Below, piece by piece: positions 15,819 to 24,497 of a DNA stretch of 64,000 bases. The first letter of the stretch is position 1. Each line of letters begins with the position of its first letter. The DNA is from Oscillospiraceae bacterium (GTDB taxonomy: Bacteria; Bacillota; Clostridia; Oscillospirales; Oscillospiraceae): NCBI GenBank assembly GCA_021770845.1, contig JAETQF010000007.1:43628-107627 (forward strand), written 5' to 3'. Under the pieces are notes generated by a model. That model worked only from the letters and a program-made list of their open reading frames with translations. It had not been told where the DNA came from and searched no databases. A program made the position numbers and the translations under genes.

Positions 15819-17123
15819 TCAGCCGCCTTGGATGTTATACCTCCGCCCCGCGCCATCGGTGGCGGTAAACGTCATACCGGGGTAGAGCTTAATCACGTCC
15901 CCCCGCACCCCGTTCACCCGCACCTCAAAGTGCAGATGGTTGCCGGTGGAGCGACCCGTGGTACCCACGTAGCCGATGACCTGGCCCTTGTTCACGGTCT
16001 GTCCCTCGGTCACCGGTGGTACCTGGCACTGGTGGGCGTACAGGGTGGCGTAGCCGTTGCCGTGGCTGATGATGCAGTAGTAGCCGTAGGACGAGGCGTA
16101 CTGGTTCCGGTTCACCGTGGTCACCACCCCGTCCTGGGCGGCGTAGATGGGGGTGCCGGAGGGGGCGGGGATATCGGTTCCGGTGTGGTTCGATGGCCGT
16201 CCCGTGAAGGGGTCGGCCCGATTGCCAAACAGGGACGAGAGGTGATACCGCCCCGGCAGCGGCCAGTACCAGTTGCCGCTGCCCATGTTGACGTTGTTGT
16301 TGTTCTGCTGGTTCTGGCGCTCCAGCTCGGCCAGCTGCTGGGCGTACTTCCGCTCGGCCTCCTTCAGCTGCTTGTTGATGAGCGCCTCGCTCTCGGCCAG
16401 CTTTTTGGCCTCCTCCGCCGCCTCGCTCTCCGACGCGGCGATCTGCTTCAGCAGCTTATCCTGCTCCGCCCGCTTGGCCTCCAGCTCGGCTTTCTGACCC
16501 TCCAGCTCCTCCTTGGCGGCGGCCTCCTCGTTCCGGACGGCCTGCACCGCGTCCCGGGCCTCGCCGATCTGCCGCTGGGTGTTCTCCAGCCGGTCGATGA
16601 TCCGGTTGGAATATTCCATGATATTGGTGATGAGGTCGGCATAGTCCAGCAGCTCGGAGAAGGAGGAGGCCTGGAACAGGATGGACAGGTAGGACACGCT
16701 GCCCGTCTCCTCCATCCAGCGCGTCTGGCGGTAGAACTCCTGGAGCTGCTCCTGCTCCTGCACCTCCAGATCCGCGATCTCCGCCTCCTTGGCGGCGATG
16801 TCCCCGTCATATTGATCCAGCAGCTGCTGGCTGGCGTTGATCTGGGACTCGGTGAGCACCACCTGGCCCTGGATCAGCTCCATCTGCTCCTTGGCCTTGG
16901 ACAGATCGTTCCGGATGGCGGCCAGCCGCTCCTCCGCGTCCTTCTTCTGATCCTTGATGTCGGCCAGTTCGTCCTTGATATTCTGGATGTTCCCCTTGGT
17001 ATTCTGGAGATCCCCCTGGGTCACCGACCCGTAGGCCAGCACGCTCAGCGCCGGCACCAGCACCGTCAGCAGCAGCGCCGCCGCCACCACGATCACTATG
17101 ATCCGCTGTGTCTTTTTATTCAT
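15819..17123 (-). CDS. Coiled-coil M23 peptidoglycan endopeptidase (EnvC/PcsB-like)
   Basis: About 434 residues. A signal anchor (IIVIVVAAALLLTVLVPALSVLAYG) is followed by about 220 residues of heptad-rich coiled coil, an Asn/Gln linker (QNQQNNNNVN), and a C-terminal LytM/M23 domain. The zinc motif is intact: HTGTDIPAPSGTPIYA, with HxH in GNHLHFEVRVNG. FtsEX complexes elsewhere activate exactly this kind of hydrolase (EnvC, PcsB, CwlO), and this gene starts 18 bp after ftsX. The ATG at 17,123 follows GGAGG. Confidence 0.95.
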   Translation of the reverse strand: MNKKTQRIIVIVVAAALLLTVLVPALSVLAYGSVTQGDLQNTKGNIQNIKDELADIKDQKKDAEERLAAIRNDLSKAKEQMELIQGQVVLTESQINASQQLLDQYDGDIAAKEAEIADLEVQEQEQLQEFYRQTRWMEETGSVSYLSILFQASSFSELLDYADLITNIMEYSNRIIDRLENTQRQIGEARDAVQAVRNEEAAAKEELEGQKAELEAKRAEQDKLLKQIAASESEAAEEAKKLAESEALINKQLKEAERKYAQQLAELERQNQQNNNNVNMGSGNWYWPLPGRYHLSSLFGNRADPFTGRPSNHTGTDIPAPSGTPIYAAQDGVVTTVNRNQYASSYGYYCIISHGNGYATLYAHQCQVPPVTEGQTVNKGQVIGYVGTTGRSTGNHLHFEVRVNGVRGDVIKLYPGMTFTATDGAGRRYNIQGG

Positions 17124-17141
17124 ACCGCGCCTCCCACGCAA

Positions 17142-18035
17142 TCAAACCTGAAGGAACCGCCGGATGGCGAACCCGGAGCCCACCGCTCCGATGGCCGCCC
17201 CCGCCGCCAGGAACACGCCCAGCACCCTGCTCCAAATGTCCTTGAACTCCAGCAGCTGAAACAGAGTCAGCGCCCCGCTGCCGATGATGGCCCGGCACAC
17301 CGCGCCGTACACCGCCCACTGGAGGAAGAAGGCCACCAGCGCCCCCACAAGCCCCAAAATCAGCCCCTCCACGATGAAGGGCCCCCGGACGAAACCGTCG
17401 GTGGCGCCGCACATCTTCATGATGGCGATCTCCTCCCTCCGGGTAAAGGTGGCCAGCCGGATGGTGTTGGCGATGATGAACAGGGACACCGCCGCCAGAA
17501 TGGCCACCAGCACCCAGGCCAGGGCGGTCACCGCGTTGCGCACCGCCACAAAGCCCTCGGCCAGCTCACCCTCCGCCCGGTGGCCGTCCACGCCGGGCAG
17601 GGCCTCCACCGCCTCCACCGTCTCGTTGAACCGGGTCAGATCCACCACATGGATGGACAGGCGATCCCGGAACACCTCGTCGGGCATATTGGCGTACAGC
17701 CCATCCTCCTCCCGTCCCTCCAGGTAGACGGCCTTGGCCTCCTCCCTGGTGACGAACTTCACCGAATCCGCGTCCACGTTGTCCACGGCTTTCACCCGCG
17801 CGATCAGATCCTGAATCTGGGCGTCGGTGTAGTTCTCGTCGATGTAGGCCAGAAACTCGTTGTCATCCTCCAGCTTTTTCAGGTTCTCGTCCACGTTCAT
17901 GGCCAGCAGGGAGAAGGAGCCCATGATCAGCAGGCAGGCCACGATCATGCACACCGCCGCAAAGGACATCAGCCCGTGGGAGAACACGCTCAGGAATCCT
18001 TCCTTGATGAAATACCCTATGTTAATCCGTTTCAT
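17142..18035 (-). CDS. ftsX: FtsX, permease-like subunit of the cell-division ABC complex
   Basis: A 297-residue protein with four transmembrane segments. One is at about 25-47, followed by a large extracytoplasmic loop (about 50-170), and three lie in the C-terminal half. The cytoplasmic TFTRREEIAIMKMCGATDGFVRGPF motif (split: TFTRREEIAIMK, GATDGFVRGPF) is diagnostic of FtsX. The loop would contact the M23 hydrolase encoded next. Its ATG overlaps the end of ftsE by four bases. Confidence 0.97.
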   Translation of the reverse strand: MKRINIGYFIKEGFLSVFSHGLMSFAAVCMIVACLLIMGSFSLLAMNVDENLKKLEDDNEFLAYIDENYTDAQIQDLIARVKAVDNVDADSVKFVTREEAKAVYLEGREEDGLYANMPDEVFRDRLSIHVVDLTRFNETVEAVEALPGVDGHRAEGELAEGFVAVRNAVTALAWVLVAILAAVSLFIIANTIRLATFTRREEIAIMKMCGATDGFVRGPFIVEGLILGLVGALVAFFLQWAVYGAVCRAIIGSGALTLFQLLEFKDIWSRVLGVFLAAGAAIGAVGSGFAIRRFLQV

Positions 18036-18712
18036 ACCCTGTAGTAGCCTCCCTGACCGTCCCGCACCAGCTCCCCGTCCTTGATGGCCACCACCCGCTT
18101 GGAGAAGCGGTTGACCAGATCCTTCTCATGGGTGACCACCAGCACGGTGGTGCCCATGGAGTTGATCCGCTCCAGCAGCGTCATGATCTCCAGGGAACGC
18201 TTGGGATCCAGGTTTCCGGTGGGCTCGTCGGCAATAATCATGCGGGGGTTGTTCACCAGCGCCCGGGCGATGGCCACCCGCTGCTGCTCCCCGCCGCTCA
18301 TCTCGTTGGGGTACGCCTCCGCCTTGCCGTTGAGGCCCACCAGATCCAGCACATAGGGGATGCGCTTGCCCATCTCCCGCCCGCTGGCCCCGATGGTTCT
18401 CATGGCAAATTCCAGGTTCCCCTGCACCGTCTTTTTCTCGATGAGGCGGAAATCCTGGAAGATGACCCCAAGGGTGCGCCGCATATGGGGGATCTGCCAG
18501 CGGCGGATGTTGTTCAGGTTGTACCCGTTGACGATCACCCGGCCCTTGGAGGCGGTGGACTCGGCGGTGAGCAGCTTGACAATGGTGGACTTGCCCGACC
18601 CGGAGGGCCCCACCAAAAAGACAAACTCCCCGTCCTCAATGCGCAGATCGATTCCCTTCAACGCCTTGGTGCCGTTGTCGTACTCTTTATATACATCGAT
18701 CAATCGTATCAT
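18032..18712 (-). CDS. ftsE: FtsE, ATPase subunit of the cell-division ABC complex
   Basis: A 226-residue ABC ATPase. Walker A is VGPSGSGKST, the Q-loop is VIFQDFRLI, the signature is LSGGE-type in EMSGGEQQRVAIARA, Walker B is MIIADEPTGNLD and the H-loop is VTHEKDL. FtsEX transduces ATP hydrolysis across the membrane to control wall hydrolases; it does not transport. It is the first gene after a perfect consensus promoter; the ATG at 18,712 lies 45 bases into the transcript. Confidence 0.97.
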   Translation of the reverse strand: MIRLIDVYKEYDNGTKALKGIDLRIEDGEFVFLVGPSGSGKSTIVKLLTAESTASKGRVIVNGYNLNNIRRWQIPHMRRTLGVIFQDFRLIEKKTVQGNLEFAMRTIGASGREMGKRIPYVLDLVGLNGKAEAYPNEMSGGEQQRVAIARALVNNPRMIIADEPTGNLDPKRSLEIMTLLERINSMGTTVLVVTHEKDLVNRFSKRVVAIKDGELVRDGQGGYYRV

Positions 18713-18756
18713 GTCATGGGCGGCCTCCCCATTGTAACTGCTTTGTAATCTTTGTT

Positions 18757-18785
18757 ATTATATCGGGTAATCGGGGCGCTGTCAA
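18757..18785 (-). promoter_or_regulatory. Perfect-consensus sigma-A promoter of ftsEX
   Basis: On the minus strand, TTGACA (18,785-18,780), a 17-bp spacer and TATAAT (18,762-18,757). Both boxes match consensus exactly. Confidence 0.9.
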
Positions 18786-18862
18786 CCGGCTGGCGCCCTT
18801 TCCCAGCATTCGGCAGGAAAATTTACAAACTGTCCACGCTGTCAACCCGGCCGGCCGCGAAA

Positions 18863-18888
18863 GAAAGCCGCCCGGACGGGCGGCTTTC
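18863..18888 (-). terminator. Terminator after the PucR-like regulator
   Basis: GAAAGCCGCCCG pairs with CGGGCGGCTTTC around a two-base loop; on the minus strand TTTC follows. It lies 20 bp past the stop codon. Confidence 0.75.
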
Positions 18889-18907
18889 CAGATTGACTCT
18901 CCGGCGT

Positions 18908-19999
18908 TCAGGACTCGATGCCCCGGGAAACCAGGTACTTCTTGACCATCAGCGCCACCTTGAAGGTGATGGCGTCGTCGAACTCCCGCAGATCCAGGCC
19001 GGTGAGCTTCTTGATCTTCTCCAGCCGGTACACCAGGGTGTTCCGGTGGACGAACAGCTTCCGGGCAGTCTCGGACACGTTCAGGTTGTTCTCGAAGAAC
19101 TTGTTGATGGTGAACAGCGTCTCCTGATCCAGGGCGTCGATGGGATTCTTCTTAAAGACCTCCCGCAGGAACATCTCGCACAGGGTGGTGGGCAGCTGGT
19201 AGATCAGCCGCCCGATGCCCAGGTTCTCATAGCTGATGATGGAGCGCTCCGTGTCGAACACCTTGCCCACGTCGATGGCCACCTGGGCCTCCTTGTAGGT
19301 GCGGGCCAGATCCCGGATGTGGCCCACGATGGTGCCCACGCCCACCACGGTCTTGATGCCCAGCTCCCGGGTGAGGGCCTCCTGGACGTTCTGGGCGATC
19401 TTCTGCACCTCCCGGATGTCGGCGTTCTCCCCCAGCTGCTTCACCAGGGCCACGTCCGTCTCGCTGATGGACAGCACGAAGTCCGCCTGCTTGTCGGGGT
19501 ACAGGCCGGACACCACGTCCACCGCCGACACGTCCGGAGCGCCCAGCTGCCGGATCAGGATCACCGCCCGGGGAGCCTCCGACAGGAAGTGCAGCTCCTT
19601 GGCCCGGACATAGATGTCCCCCAGCAGGATGTTGTCGCACAGGATGTTCTTGACAAAGGTGGCCTTGTCGTTTTTCTCCTCGTAGTAGGTCTTGGCCCCG
19701 TTCAGAGCGATGACGGCCATAGAGCACACCAGAGCGGCCCGCTCGTCCTCCCCCCGGGCGAAGGCGGCATAGTCTGTCTGGCCGTTCCAGCCGGGCAGGG
19801 ACTTGAAGGTGAAGCCGTTGCTCACCACCAGGGCGTCCTGCTCCGCGGCCAGCAGGGCGGCGGCGTTTCCCCACTTCTCCCCGATGCAGCTCAGCTCGTT
19901 GCAGGCCACCACCGTCCCCTGCTCGTCAATCACGCCCACGGCGCGGTCACAGCAGTCCTTCATCTGAAGCACGACACTTTGGAAGATCCGGCTGAACAT
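18908..19999 (-). CDS. PucR/CdaR-type transcriptional regulator
   Basis: A 363-residue protein. The central region (about 190-280, GIKTVVGVGTIVGHIRDLARTYKEAQ) is the GGDEF-like CdaR domain, and the C-terminus is the PucR helix-turn-helix (ENNLNVSETARKLFVHRNTLVYRLEKIKKLTG, given in parts: NNLNVSETARKLF, HRNTLVYRLEKI). The N-terminal half is a sensor of unknown ligand. The ATG at 19,999 follows AAAGGAG. No adjacent catabolic operon points to a target. It is expressed from its own promoter at 20,128-20,156. Confidence 0.88.
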   Translation of the reverse strand: MFSRIFQSVVLQMKDCCDRAVGVIDEQGTVVACNELSCIGEKWGNAAALLAAEQDALVVSNGFTFKSLPGWNGQTDYAAFARGEDERAALVCSMAVIALNGAKTYYEEKNDKATFVKNILCDNILLGDIYVRAKELHFLSEAPRAVILIRQLGAPDVSAVDVVSGLYPDKQADFVLSISETDVALVKQLGENADIREVQKIAQNVQEALTRELGIKTVVGVGTIVGHIRDLARTYKEAQVAIDVGKVFDTERSIISYENLGIGRLIYQLPTTLCEMFLREVFKKNPIDALDQETLFTINKFFENNLNVSETARKLFVHRNTLVYRLEKIKKLTGLDLREFDDAITFKVALMVKKYLVSRGIES

Positions 20000-20127
20000 T
20001 GCGCTTTTCTCCTTTCTCTGCGGCCGCGAACAGGGCGGCGTCGCACAGGTTCCGTTTTTTGGCACGGGAGCTGTGCGATGCGGCCCTGTGTCTGCCGCGC
20101 TCTCTGATTCACGTCTCAACGGAGTCC

Positions 20128-20156
20128 ATTATATCGGGTTTCATTGCCGATTTCAA
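20128..20156 (-). promoter_or_regulatory. Promoter of the PucR-like regulator
   Basis: On the minus strand, TTGAAA (20,156-20,151), 17 bp, TATAAT (20,133-20,128). A leader of about 120 nt follows, with no obvious structure. Confidence 0.75.
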
Positions 20157-20200
20157 TAGTTTTCCAAAAAATATTTGTGGAATCTGCCAAAAAATTCGTC

Positions 20201-20902
20201 TCATTGACGGAAAAGCGCCTGGATCTCCCCCTCCGTTAGTGCTCTCCACCCACCTTTTGGAAGATTCTGGTCTAACGTCAGCGGCCCGAACCGCTCCCGG
20301 CAGAGATAGCGCACCGGCTTGCCCCGGGCGGCCAGCATCCGCTTCACCTGGTGGTACTTCCCCTCGTGGATGGTGATCCGGGCGCGGCCCTCCCCCAGAA
20401 GCTCCAGCTCCCCGGGCCGGCATACCGCGCCGTCCCCCAGCACGATCCCCGCCCGCACCGCCTCTGCGTCCTCCGGATCCAGCGTCCCGTCCACCTCTAC
20501 GTAGTACACCTTGTCCACGTGGCGCTTGGGGGCCAGCAGCCGGTGGGCCAGGGGGCCGTCGTTGGTGATCAGCAGCAGGCCCTCCGTGTCCTTGTCCAGC
20601 CGCCCCGCCGGGAACAGGCCCCGATTTTGCCATTCCTCCCCCAGCAGATCCAGAACAGTGCGTTCCCCCGGCTCGTCGGTGGACGACACCACCCCCGCCG
20701 GCTTGTTCAGCATCAGGTACACCGGCCCGCTGCCGCCGATGGCCTCCCCGTCCACGGTGAGGCTGGCGGACTCCTCCACCTTCTGCTCCGGTACGCGGCA
20801 CACCGCGCCCTCCACCTGCACCCGGCCCGCCCGGATCAGCTCCCGGGCCTCCTTCCGGCTCCACTTCCCTGTGCTGGCCAGCCGCTTGTCCAGCCGTTCC
20901 AT
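20201..20902 (-). CDS. RsuA/RluB-family rRNA pseudouridine synthase
   Basis: A 233-residue protein. An N-terminal S4 RNA-binding domain (RLDKRLASTGKWSRKEAREL) precedes the synthase core. The catalytic Asp lies in the family motif GRLDKDTEGLLLITNDG. MLNKPAGVVSS and KRMLAARGKPVRYLCRERFG are further landmarks. Target choice (16S position 516 versus 23S sites) cannot be settled without alignment; length and motifs favour the RsuA group. The ATG at 20,902 follows AAGGAGG. Confidence 0.93.
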   Translation of the reverse strand: MERLDKRLASTGKWSRKEARELIRAGRVQVEGAVCRVPEQKVEESASLTVDGEAIGGSGPVYLMLNKPAGVVSSTDEPGERTVLDLLGEEWQNRGLFPAGRLDKDTEGLLLITNDGPLAHRLLAPKRHVDKVYYVEVDGTLDPEDAEAVRAGIVLGDGAVCRPGELELLGEGRARITIHEGKYHQVKRMLAARGKPVRYLCRERFGPLTLDQNLPKGGWRALTEGEIQALFRQ

Positions 20903-21008
20903 GCCGTCCGCCTCCTTCTGCCGCCGCCGGCGCCCTGGCCTGACGGTATCATATTGTGGGGAATTGCTTCATACTATTTCCTGAGAAACCATGGGAAGGA
21001 TTGATAGC

Positions 21009-21545
21009 ATGATCATCGTCACCGCACGGGTACCAAAGAGACGGCTGCTGGCGGGTGGGATCACCGCCCTTTGCTGCTGCGCGGTGGTGGCCGCCGCCCT
21101 TCTTGTCACCCTGGGCGGGCGGGCCGTCGCCGCCTCGGCGGAGGTAAAGCACATCCGCACCAACGACGATCGTCTGGCCTATCTGGGCGGGCTGGGCTGG
21201 CAGGTGTCCCCCCAGCCCATCGCCACCGAGGAGCTGCTCATCCCGGAGGAATTTGACGACAGCTACGCGGGCTACCTCAAGCTCCAGCAGGATCAGGGCT
21301 TTGACCTGAGCCGGTACTGCGGCAAGCGGGTGAAGCGGTACACCTACCAGCTCACCAACTACCCCTCCCAGGCCGAGCCGGTGCAGATCGCCCTGCTGAT
21401 CTACAAGGACAAGGTGGTGGGCGGGCAGATCCAGTCCGCCTCGGGCAGCTTCCTCCACGGGCTGGCCATGCCGGGGGTTGGAGACAGCGGGGCCCAGCCC
21501 TCCGCCTCCCCGTCCCCCGCCCCCGCCTTTGGGGAGCTGGTTTAG
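21009..21545 (+). CDS. Membrane-anchored DUF4830-domain protein
   Basis: About 178 residues. A single N-terminal transmembrane segment (LLAGGITALCCCAVVAAALLVTL) anchors an extracytoplasmic DUF4830 domain: RLAYLGGLGWQV, LLIPEEFDDSYAGYLKLQQDQGFDL, then RYTYQLTNYP. A Pro/Ser/Ala-rich tail follows. The function is not known. The ATG at 21,009 is preferred because GGAAGGA lies eight bases upstream; an in-frame ATG at 20,991 overlaps that site. It is monocistronic with its own terminator. Confidence 0.8.
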   Translation: MIIVTARVPKRRLLAGGITALCCCAVVAAALLVTLGGRAVAASAEVKHIRTNDDRLAYLGGLGWQVSPQPIATEELLIPEEFDDSYAGYLKLQQDQGFDLSRYCGKRVKRYTYQLTNYPSQAEPVQIALLIYKDKVVGGQIQSASGSFLHGLAMPGVGDSGAQPSASPSPAPAFGELV

Positions 21546-21558
21546 CAGATGCAGCGCA

Positions 21559-21592
21559 CAGGGGAGACGCACCCGCGTCTCCCCTGCTGTTT
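21559..21592 (+). terminator. Terminator after the DUF4830 gene
   Basis: CAGGGGAGACGC (21,559-21,570) pairs with GCGTCTCCCCTG (21,575-21,586), followed by CTGTTTTG. Confidence 0.85.
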
Positions 21593-21599
21593 TGCTGGG

Positions 21600-22718
21600 T
21601 TAAACCACCTTATTCCCATGGAAGAACACGGCCTTCAGCTCCAGATCCGGGCCCAGCACGGCCACGTTGGCCCGCTTGCCCGGCTCCAGGCTGCCCACCC
21701 GGTCGAAGATGCCGATGGCCTTGGCGGGGTTCACCGCCGCCGCCCGCACCGCGTCCGCCAGGGGGATGCCGAAGGAGACGGCGGTCTTCATGCACGCCAT
21801 CAGATCCGTCACCGAGCCGGCGATGGTGCCGTCCGCCAGGGTGGCCAGGGGGCCCTTGACGATGACGTTCTGGCCGCCCAGGTCGTACTCGCCGTCGGAC
21901 ATACCAGCGGCCCGCATGGTGTCGGAGATGAGCACCACCCGGTCGCGGCCGAACATCTGAAAGGTGGCACGCACCACGCTGGGGTGGATGTGGATACCGT
22001 CGGAGATGAGCTCCACCCGGCTCCAGGGGGAGTCCAGCGCCGCGCCCACCACGCCGGGTGCCCGGTGGGTGAAGGCGGGCATGGCGTTAAAGAGGTGGGT
22101 GACCTCCCGGGCGCCCGCCCGGAACGCCGCCAGGGCGGTGTCATAGTCCGCGGTGGTGTGGGCCACGGACACGTTGACCTCCTCCGCCACCGCCTTGATG
22201 AAGTCCAGCGCCCCCGGCTCCTCCGGAGCCACGGACACCAGCTTCACCAGCCCCTCGGAGGCCTCCTCCAGCCGGCGCAGCATGGCCACGTCGGGGGCGT
22301 GGAGCCAGTCGCCGTTCTGGGCGCCCTTCTTGGCGTAGGACAGGAAGGGCCCCTCCAGGTTGACGCCCACCAGATCCGCGCCGGGCCTGCCCGCCCGCTT
22401 GTGGGCCGCCGCCGTCTTGCACACCTTGACAAGCTGCTCCTCCAGCAGGGTCATGCCCGCGGGGCAGATCTGGGTCACGCCCCGGGACAGCTCATACTCC
22501 GCCATGGTCTGGAGACCGTCCGGGTCGCCGTCGGACAGATCCGCCCCCCGGCAGCCGTGGAAGTGCACGTCCGTCAGGCCGGGGATCACATAGCACCCCG
22601 ACACGTCATAGCTCTGCCCGTCCTGGCTGTCCGGGGTGAGCAGGGCGCCGTCAAAGCACACGTCCCGCTCCACAAAGCCCCGCTCCAGATCGAATACCTT
22701 ACCGCCTGTAATTTTCAT
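21600..22718 (-). CDS. nagA: N-acetylglucosamine-6-phosphate deacetylase
   Basis: A 372-residue amidohydrolase that converts GlcNAc-6-P to glucosamine-6-P. The metal-binding motif is VIPGLTDVHFHGCRGADLSD; further ligands and active-site residues lie in NLEGPF, VSVAHTTADY, THLFNAMPAFTHR and LISDTMRAAGM. It is the last gene of the amino-sugar operon, 10 bp after nagB, and feeds its product back to NagB in the pathway. Confidence 0.96.
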   Translation of the reverse strand: MKITGGKVFDLERGFVERDVCFDGALLTPDSQDGQSYDVSGCYVIPGLTDVHFHGCRGADLSDGDPDGLQTMAEYELSRGVTQICPAGMTLLEEQLVKVCKTAAAHKRAGRPGADLVGVNLEGPFLSYAKKGAQNGDWLHAPDVAMLRRLEEASEGLVKLVSVAPEEPGALDFIKAVAEEVNVSVAHTTADYDTALAAFRAGAREVTHLFNAMPAFTHRAPGVVGAALDSPWSRVELISDGIHIHPSVVRATFQMFGRDRVVLISDTMRAAGMSDGEYDLGGQNVIVKGPLATLADGTIAGSVTDLMACMKTAVSFGIPLADAVRAAAVNPAKAIGIFDRVGSLEPGKRANVAVLGPDLELKAVFFHGNKVV

Positions 22719-22728
22719 GTTTTCTCCC

Positions 22729-23457
22729 TCACTTCAGGCCGCTGAGGGCCGCCTCGTCGCCGATGATGGTGACGTTGGGGTGGAGCTGGAGGATGGAGGC
22801 GGGCACGTTCGGGGTGACGGGGCCGGCCACGGTCTTGGCCACCGCCTCCGCCTTGTCCGCGCCGCTGGCCACCACCAGGATGCTCCGGGCGTGCATGATG
22901 GTGCCGATGCCCATGGTGAGGGCCTGCTTGGGCACATCGTCCGCGCTGGCGAAGAAGCGGGCGTTGGCCTCGATGGTGCTCTGGGTCAGATCCACCAGAT
23001 GGGTGGCCACGGGGAAGTGGTCGCAGGGCTCGTTGAAACCGATGTGGCCGTTGCGGCCCAGGCCCAGCAGCTGCAGGTCGGCGTAGCCCAGGGCCTTCAC
23101 CACGTCCTCGTACCGGGCGCACTCCGCCGCCGCGTCGGGGGCCAGACCGCTGGGCACGTTGGTGTTCTCCGGCACGATGTCCACGTGGTCGAACAGGTTG
23201 TGCTGCATGAAGTACCGGTAGCTCTGGTCATGGGTGGGGGCCAGCCCCACGTACTCGTCCAGGTTCACCGAGCGCACCTGGGCAAAGCTCAGATCCCCGC
23301 TCTTGTACCACTCCACCAGCTGCTGGTAGGCGCCGATGGGGGTGGAGCCGGTGGCCAGGCCCAGCACGCAGTCCGGCTTGGACACCACCTGGGCGGCGAT
23401 GATGGCGGCGGCCCGGCGGCTCATGGCGTTGTAGTCCTTCTCACAATAAATTCTCAT
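22729..23457 (-). CDS. nagB: Glucosamine-6-phosphate deaminase
   Basis: A 242-residue isomerase/deaminase producing fructose-6-P and ammonia. The substrate-binding LGLATGSTPIGAYQQL, the VNLDEYVGL motif with the active-site Asp, and GLGRNGHIGFNEP are all intact. It belongs to the shorter monofunctional NagB type; the long allosteric C-terminal extension of the E. coli enzyme is absent. It lies between nanA and nagA on the same strand. Confidence 0.96.
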   Translation of the reverse strand: MRIYCEKDYNAMSRRAAAIIAAQVVSKPDCVLGLATGSTPIGAYQQLVEWYKSGDLSFAQVRSVNLDEYVGLAPTHDQSYRYFMQHNLFDHVDIVPENTNVPSGLAPDAAAECARYEDVVKALGYADLQLLGLGRNGHIGFNEPCDHFPVATHLVDLTQSTIEANARFFASADDVPKQALTMGIGTIMHARSILVVASGADKAEAVAKTVAGPVTPNVPASILQLHPNVTIIGDEAALSGLK

Positions 23458-23498
23458 ATCAAATCACCTCAAGCATATCGTATCGCGCCTAAGCGCAA

Positions 23499-24407
23499 TT
23501 AGCAGTACTTCTTGATCGCGGCGGCGATCATGTCCGCGCTCTCCTTCACCACGGCCTCGTCGCCGGGGGCCAGCTCCAGCAGCGGGGCGCGGACGCTGCC
23601 CGCGTCCGGTCCGCCCTGGAGGCGGATGATCTCCTTGATCACGGCGTACATATTGCCCGTGGCGGAGCACATCTTATAGATGATCCGGCAGCACTCGTTC
23701 TGGATCTCCCGGCCCTGCTCCATCTTGCCCTCGTGGAAGAGGCGGAATATGGCCAGGTACAGCTCGGGCATGGCGGCGTAGGTGCCGCCGATGCCGCCGG
23801 TGGCCCCGGCGGCCAGGCCGGACAGCAGCTGCTCGTCGGGCCCGTTGAACACCACGGCCCCCTCATCCTTCCACATCTGGATGTCCTGCACCGGCATGGA
23901 GGAGTTCTTCACGCCGATGACCCGGGGGTTCTTCAGCATCTCCTTCAGCAGGGGCACCGTCAGGGCCACCCCGGCCAGCTGGGGGATGTTGTAGATCACG
24001 AAGTCGGTGTCCGGCGCGGCAGCGGAGATGTCGTTCCAGTACTTGGCGATGCCGGCGGGGGGCAGGTGGAAGTAGATGGGCGGGATGGCGGCGATGGCGT
24101 CCACCCCCAGGGACTGGGCGTGGGCGGCCAGATCCCGGCTGTCCGCGGTGTTGTTGCAGGCCACGTGGGCGATGATGGTGAGCTCCTTGCCCACCTCCGC
24201 CATCACGTTCTCCAGCACCAGCTTGCGCTCGGCCACGCTCTGGTAGATGCACTCGCCGGAGGAGCCGCCCACGTACAGGCCCTTGACGCCCTTGTCCTTC
24301 AGGTAGCGGGCCATGGCCCGGAGGCCCTCGGGGCTGATCTGCCCGTTCTTGTCATAGCAGGCGTAAAATGCGGGGATGATGCCCGCGTACTTGGCATAGT
24401 CTTTCAT
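23499..24407 (-). CDS. nanA: N-acetylneuraminate lyase (DHDPS superfamily)
   Basis: A 302-residue class I aldolase. The Schiff-base lysine lies in VIGVKNSSMP and the catalytic tyrosine in FVIYNIPQLAG. The GxSGE-type carboxylate-binding motif is VGGSSGECIYQS. Family resemblance alone does not separate sialate lyase from other DHDPS-like aldolases. The position, between a sugar ABC transporter and nagB-nagA, makes cleavage of Neu5Ac to ManNAc and pyruvate the likeliest role. Confidence 0.88.
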   Translation of the reverse strand: MKDYAKYAGIIPAFYACYDKNGQISPEGLRAMARYLKDKGVKGLYVGGSSGECIYQSVAERKLVLENVMAEVGKELTIIAHVACNNTADSRDLAAHAQSLGVDAIAAIPPIYFHLPPAGIAKYWNDISAAAPDTDFVIYNIPQLAGVALTVPLLKEMLKNPRVIGVKNSSMPVQDIQMWKDEGAVVFNGPDEQLLSGLAAGATGGIGGTYAAMPELYLAIFRLFHEGKMEQGREIQNECCRIIYKMCSATGNMYAVIKEIIRLQGGPDAGSVRAPLLELAPGDEAVVKESADMIAAAIKKYC

Positions 24408-24438
24408 ATTTGCTTACTCCTTACTCATAATTGGCCGG

Positions 24439-24467
24439 GCAATCCCGCGCAGGCGGCGCGGGATTGC
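24439..24467 (-). terminator. Intercistronic hairpin between permease gene and nanA
   Basis: GCAATCCCGCGC and GCGCGGGATTGC form a 12-bp stem without a T-run. It is more likely an RNA-stability or attenuation element than a full terminator. Confidence 0.45.
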
Positions 24468-24497
24468 GGAGCTTCACAGGGCCGTCCGGCGGGGAAC

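Noticed and set aside
24439..24467. Operon-ending terminator before nanA
   Set aside because: The stem is strong but no T-run follows on the minus strand, and nanA-nagB-nagA continue in the same direction without another clear promoter.
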